NCBI GenBank assembly: GCA_030605705.1
Contig: JAUWHU010000196.1
Location: 1-8,676 of the forward strand
Length of the DNA: 8,676 nucleotides
Direction: 5' to 3'
Source of the DNA: Thermoflexia bacterium
Lineage (GTDB): Bacteria > Chloroflexota > Anaerolineae > B4-G1 > SLSP01
The translations under genes were made by a program, and so were the position numbers. Every line of letters begins with the position of its first letter. Positions within the stretch are counted from its first letter, which is position 1. Of the stretch, positions 5,937 through 8,676 are shown in pieces. The notes under the pieces are model-generated. The model made no database searches. It had not been told where the DNA came from and was given only the letters and a program-made list of their open reading frames with translations.

Positions 5937-5965
5937 ATTATACGGACAACTTCGCTTACCGTCAA
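5937..5965 (-). promoter_or_regulatory. Near-consensus sigma-70 promoter of the nucleotidyltransferase gene
   Basis: The minus strand reads TTGACG (5960-5965), exactly 17 bases of spacer, then TATAAT (5937-5942). That is 11 of 12 consensus positions. The start site would be near 5930, giving a leader of about 50 bases before the chosen ATG with its GAGGAG ribosome site. No operator palindrome is obvious around it. Confidence 0.85.
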
Positions 5966-6006
5966 AAGCGTGCTATACTGTGTTCAGCTCTTCATTGATA
6001 ATAAAA

Positions 6007-6145
6007 TTGTTCCTGAACAAACGGAACCAGAAATTGGACGCGGATTTTCACGGATTACACGGATATTTTTGTAAAAAACAAGGAAAAATCCGTGTTGATC
6101 CATGATGTCCGTGTCCAGAAGCTTACCGTTTTTATTGAGGAACAA
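6007..6145. repeat. 139-bp imperfect palindromic element (MITE-like) between divergent genes
   Basis: The ends are TTGTTCCT (6007-6014) and AGGAACAA (6138-6145), exact inverted repeats. Moving inward, the arms continue as ACGGAACC/ACGGTAAG, TGGACGCGGA/TGGACACGGA and CACGGAT/CACGGAT, meeting at an A/T-rich centre near 6065-6085. The inner part belongs to the familiar ACGGATTACACGGAT type. The outer part is shared with the window's left edge (1-35). No transposase is encoded, and I see no convincing target duplication. Confidence 0.75.
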
Positions 6146-6151
6146 CTCTAA

Positions 6152-6160
6152 TGTTATGAT
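6152..6160 (+). promoter_or_regulatory. Possible extended -10 promoter for the methyltransferase gene
   Basis: TGTTATGAT matches the extended -10 form TGnTATAAT with one mismatch and lies 7 bases beyond the palindromic element. No good -35 hexamer stands at the right distance: TTGAGG at 6135-6140 would give a 14-base spacer. The leader would be about 80 bases. This is a weak call. Confidence 0.3.
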
Positions 6161-6248
6161 TTAGCCGGTTTCTTTCAGCGCAACTCCACTGTTTTGCAAA
6201 CAACGATAGCGGAAATCCTTCAAGCCTTATTGGGAACGAGTACGGGCG

Positions 6249-7469
6249 ATGGTTAAGCAGCGAGCTGACCTCACTTTTAAGTATAACCTCAAACGTGGCA
6301 GACATGGTTGGCTCAGACTGACACCTGCTTATTCGATAAAGGTTGTGCAACAAATATTAGAAAATCATCCCCACATCACTTACGTCCTCGATCCGTTCTC
6401 TGGCACGGGCACAACCGGGGTTGTGTGTGCAGAAAATAATATAAACTGTGACCTGGTGGACATCAACCCCTTTCTCGTTTGGTTTGCCAGGGTCAAAGTA
6501 GCCAACTATCAAAATGAGCATTTGCAGAATGCACAAGAGGGTGTCCACAGCATTTGTGAATACGTAGCCAACGTCACCGAGATGAGTGACCTCTGGGTTC
6601 CCTCCATCCACAATATAAATCGTTGGTGGTCAGAGGACCGGCTCATCGTTTTGGCTAAAATTTATCACGCACTTAACCGACAATTCCCGACTCCCTCACC
6701 GGCGAAAGATCTTCTTAACGTTGCTTTCTGCAACTTAGTCATAAACTGGTCAAACGCAGCGTTTAATCATCAGTCCCTGTCTTTCAAGGATAATTCAAAC
6801 CAGCAATTGACCCTATTTGACGAAGAACAGCAAATCTTGCGCCAATTTTCGAGCATCGCCCAACGAATAATCGCAGCGGCTCGAACACCCTTAAAGGGAC
6901 AGGTCAAGGTGATTCAAGTAGATTCACGCAAGATACCATTCCCTGCTACGGGAACTTATGATTGTGTGATCACTTCGCCACCCTATCCAAACCGGATGAG
7001 TTACATCCGTGAATTACGCCCGTACATGTATTGGCTAGGATACCTGAAAAGTGGTCGTGAGGCTGGAGAGCTCGATTGGCAAGCAATTGGAGGCACATGG
7101 GGAATTGCGACCAGTAAGCTTAAGACATGGCAGCCCAATGAACAACGTATTTCTTTCCCAGGCTTTGATGAAATCATTGGTGAAATATCACAGAGAAGTC
7201 TAACGCTGGCTAACTACGTTCACAGGTATTTCATAGACATCCTGACACACATAAAAAGTGTTTATGCGGTGTTGTCGCCGGGGGCAGAGGTGTTTTACAT
7301 CGTCGGCAATTCAAGGTTCTACAATACACTGGTCCCCGTAGAACAAATATATGCAAATCTTCTGGAAACGTGTGGTTTTGTAGATGTGGACGTTCGTATC
7401 TTAAGAAAGCGAAACTCGAAAAAGGAGCTCTTGGAGTTCATGGTTTCGGCCAAGAAACCTGAGAGTTGA
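6249..7469 (+). CDS. DNA methyltransferase (N4-cytosine/N6-adenine type), apparently orphan
   Basis: S-adenosylmethionine-dependent amino-methyltransferase of 406 residues. Motif I is DPFSGTGTT (48-56), followed by a motif II-like DLVDINPF (68-75). The catalytic motif IV is TSPPYPNR (242-249), with motif III-like VDSRKIPF just before it (224-231). The roughly 150 mainly helical residues between motifs II and III are an insertion that may carry DNA recognition. SPPY is common in N4-cytosine enzymes but not decisive. HGWLRLTPAYS (19-29) resembles a motif X region. No restriction endonuclease is beside it, so it may be a solitary modification enzyme or one half of a broken restriction system. 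The ATG at 6249 has only a weak ribosome site. The frame is open upstream to a stop at 6207, with no better start. Codon use is AT-richer than in neighbouring genes, suggesting transfer. The gene ends 16 bases from the convergent etfA stop. Confidence 0.88.
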   Translation: MVKQRADLTFKYNLKRGRHGWLRLTPAYSIKVVQQILENHPHITYVLDPFSGTGTTGVVCAENNINCDLVDINPFLVWFARVKVANYQNEHLQNAQEGVHSICEYVANVTEMSDLWVPSIHNINRWWSEDRLIVLAKIYHALNRQFPTPSPAKDLLNVAFCNLVINWSNAAFNHQSLSFKDNSNQQLTLFDEEQQILRQFSSIAQRIIAAARTPLKGQVKVIQVDSRKIPFPATGTYDCVITSPPYPNRMSYIRELRPYMYWLGYLKSGREAGELDWQAIGGTWGIATSKLKTWQPNEQRISFPGFDEIIGEISQRSLTLANYVHRYFIDILTHIKSVYAVLSPGAEVFYIVGNSRFYNTLVPVEQIYANLLETCGFVDVDVRILRKRNSKKELLEFMVSAKKPES

Positions 7470-7481
7470 TTGCTCTTTTCG

Positions 7482-7526
7482 ACTTTCAACTTGCAACTTG
7501 CAACTTGCAACTCTTAACCTGTAACT
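7482..7526 (-). repeat. GTTGCAA/GTTGAAA heptad array forming the etfA 3' end
   Basis: Six exact-register heptads read on the minus strand: GTTACAG, GTTAAGA, GTTGCAA three times, GTTGAAA. They encode the last residues of EtfA and its stop codon, so the array is translated. It also fills most of the space between the convergent methyltransferase and etfA genes. Confidence 0.9.
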
Positions 7527-8514
7527 CCCGAATCAACGCCGGCACGACTTCATGCACATCCCCCACGATGCAGTAATCCGCATAATCGAAGATCGGCGCG
7601 GCGGGGTCGGTATTGATGGCGATAACGGTCTCGGCTTCCTGGATGCCGACGACGAAATGGAACGCGCCACTGATCCCGCAGACGACGGCGACTTTCGGGC
7701 GACAAATCACGCCGGTCTGTCCGATTTGGCGCGCGCGCTCGATGTGGCCCTCATCCACCGGCGGGCGCGTCGCCCCGACATCGCCGCCCAGCAGCTCGGC
7801 CAATTCACGCAGCATGGCGAAATCCCCCTCCACGCCCCGGCCACCGGCGATCAGGACGGGAGCTTGCGTCAAATCCACGCCCTGCCCCACGACCCGTTCC
7901 ACGACGCGAGTGTGGATCAGCTCCTCGGCCAAGTCCACCGGCAGCCTGACCACCATCCCCTGGCGGTCGAAATCGGGTTCTCCTGGCAGGAAGACGCCCG
8001 CGCGAACTGTCGCCATCTGCGGGCGATGGGTCTGCATCTCGATGAGAGCCAGCACGCCGCCGCCAAACCCGGAGACTTCGCTGACCAGCACGCCGGTTTC
8101 CGGTTCCACGCGCAGATCGGTGCAGTCGGCGTTCAGCCCGGTGCGCAGGCGGACGGCCAGCCGCCCGGCCAGATCGCGCCCGTTGGGCGTCACCCCCGTC
8201 AAGAAAACGCTGGGTTTGCCCTGCATGATAGCCTGGAAAACGACGTGGGCATACGCCTCGATGGTGAAATGTTCCAGCAGGGGATGGTCGGCCAGGCGGA
8301 CTTCGTCCGCGCCATGCGCAAAGGCCGTGTCCGCCAGCCCTCCCACCTCGTGACCCAACAACAGTCCGATGAGCTGCCAGCCTAACTGGTCGGCCAGCTC
8401 CCGTCCCTTGGAGAGCAGTTCCAGAGAGACGCCCTCAAAGACGCCGTTCTCCTGTTCCAAGAACACCCAGATGGTTTTAGATTCTTCGTCAACGCTGTAC
8501 AAGGATTTGACCAT
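7486..8514 (-). CDS. etfA: Electron transfer flavoprotein, alpha subunit
   Basis: EtfA pairs with EtfB to carry electrons between flavoprotein dehydrogenases (for example acyl-CoA dehydrogenases) and a quinone reductase or other acceptor. In bifurcating versions it couples NADH to ferredoxin. It has 342 residues, a normal length. The FAD domain shows LIAGGRG (221-227), ATRPPVD (248-254), GQTG (265-268), CGISGA (279-284) and INTDPAAPIFDYADY (300-314). The segment usually reading SGAIQHLAG is SGAFHFVVG here, so the conserved Gln-His pair is changed to His-Phe near the flavin. The last 11 residues or so (from Q332) come from the heptad array and extend beyond the usual end at VVPALIREL. The ATG at 8514 is chosen for MVKSLYSVDE: GGAGG (8524-8528) lies 9 bases upstream, and the longer open frame to 8649 is translated repeat. 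The preceding gene ends 97 bases upstream, consistent with an etfB-etfA operon. Confidence 0.95.
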   Translation of the reverse strand: MVKSLYSVDEESKTIWVFLEQENGVFEGVSLELLSKGRELADQLGWQLIGLLLGHEVGGLADTAFAHGADEVRLADHPLLEHFTIEAYAHVVFQAIMQGKPSVFLTGVTPNGRDLAGRLAVRLRTGLNADCTDLRVEPETGVLVSEVSGFGGGVLALIEMQTHRPQMATVRAGVFLPGEPDFDRQGMVVRLPVDLAEELIHTRVVERVVGQGVDLTQAPVLIAGGRGVEGDFAMLRELAELLGGDVGATRPPVDEGHIERARQIGQTGVICRPKVAVVCGISGAFHFVVGIQEAETVIAINTDPAAPIFDYADYCIVGDVHEVVPALIRELQVKSCKLQVAS

Positions 8515-8537
8515 GCAGATAATCCTCCGTTCTAGAG

Positions 8538-8624
8538 GTTGCGGGTTACAAGTTAAAAGTTGAAAGTTGAAAGTTAATCGTGCATTGAAGGTAACTTGTA
8601 ACCTGAAACTTTCAACTTGCAACT
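8538..8624. repeat. Two opposed GTTGAAA heptad arrays
   Basis: The left array (8538-8579) runs on the plus strand as GTTGCGG, GTTACAA, GTTAAAA, GTTGAAA, GTTGAAA, GTTAATC. The right array (8589-8623) runs on the minus strand as GTTGCAA, GTTGAAA, GTTTCAG, GTTACAA, GTTACCT. The arrays can pair, for example AAGTTGAAAGTT with AACTTTCAACTT, giving a long hairpin in the etfA leader. The right array contains the stop codon of the upstream gene. Confidence 0.88.
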
Positions 8625-8676
8625 GAATGTGCCGCGATCTCCGCGACATCCATCACCACCAAATTCTCGATATTCT
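8612..8676 (-). CDS. C-terminal end of an unidentified gene, partial at the window edge
   Basis: The open frame on the minus strand enters from outside the window and reads NIENLVVMDVAEIAAHSVAS before a TGA at 8612-8614. It is on the same strand as etfA and 97 bases upstream, the usual place of etfB, but the 20 or so visible residues carry no diagnostic motif, and I do not recognise them as EtfB. The last residues VAS and the stop (GTT GCA AGT TGA) come from the heptad array, as in etfA, so the natural C-terminus may have been altered. Because the fragment is short, the reading frame itself is an inference from protein-like composition and position. Confidence 0.5.
   Translation of the reverse strand, partial: NIENLVVMDVAEIAAHSVAS

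Noticed and set aside
6152..6255. Short plus-strand frame reading LQTTIAEILQALLG just before the methyltransferase
   Set aside because: It looks protein-like but has no start codon with a ribosome site, is only about 34 codons between stops, and joins to nothing recognisable. It could be a gene fragment, but this cannot be supported.
4735..7469. HEPN-MNT toxin-antitoxin pair or a complete restriction-modification system
   Set aside because: There is no HEPN gene next to the nucleotidyltransferase and no endonuclease next to the methyltransferase, and the two genes are divergent rather than an operon.
7552..8385. 277-codon plus-strand frame opposite etfA
   Set aside because: The sense strand encodes a well-conserved EtfA. 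The opposing frame is His/Asp/Gln-rich with no recognisable motif.
1405..8624. Heptad arrays as a CRISPR array
   Set aside because: The units are 7 bases, contiguous and degenerate, with no spacers and no cas genes.
8515..8649. N-terminal extension of etfA to an ATG at 8649
   Set aside because: The added 45 residues are translated heptad repeat and overlap the end of the upstream gene. A good ribosome site supports the start at 8514.

Overview
The window looks like a bacterial chromosome segment of moderate to high GC. The housekeeping genes are good family matches, the tRNAs lack an encoded CCA end, promoters are sigma-70-like, and the intergenic spaces are unusually full of small palindromic and period-7 repeats. 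The protein style and the dispersed repeats make me think of Chloroflexota (Anaerolineae-like) or another environmental phylum with repeat-rich intergenic DNA. That assignment is an inference from memory, not a search result.

Left part (1-2850, all minus strand): prfA (release factor RF1), then a two-gene tRNA unit, tRNA-Gly(TCC) followed by tRNA-Ile2/Met(CAT), with its own promoter and a stem-loop terminator just before prfA. A repeat-filled spacer of about 400 bases follows, then rlmN (23S rRNA A2503 methyltransferase). The last 33 bases of the conserved rlmN 3' end are duplicated downstream, out of frame, with a heptad-repeat unit at the junction.

Middle (2885-4734): upstream of rlmN, and probably co-transcribed with it, is a single gene that fuses a MocA-like nucleotidyltransferase to a NagD-type HAD-IIA phosphatase. 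Its 5' side carries two tandem 60-bp palindromes, a candidate promoter, a second kind of heptad array and a degenerate inverted repeat.

Accessory segment (about 4735-7469): this part is clearly lower in GC than its flanks. It holds a nucleotidyltransferase-superfamily protein (minus strand, near-consensus promoter) and a divergent DNA methyltransferase with a TSPPY catalytic motif (plus strand, no restriction enzyme partner in view). A 139-bp imperfect palindrome lies between them, and half of a second copy sits at the left edge of the window.

Right part (7486-8676, minus strand): etfA (electron transfer flavoprotein alpha subunit), preceded by the last 20 codons of another gene, possibly etfB by synteny only.

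The most unusual thread is a GTTGAAA/GTTGCAA heptad repeat family. It occurs at four loci and supplies the in-frame stop codon (AGT TGA) of three genes: rlmN, etfA and the gene upstream of etfA. I found no CRISPR array, no complete insertion sequence and no convincing multi-gene defence operon.
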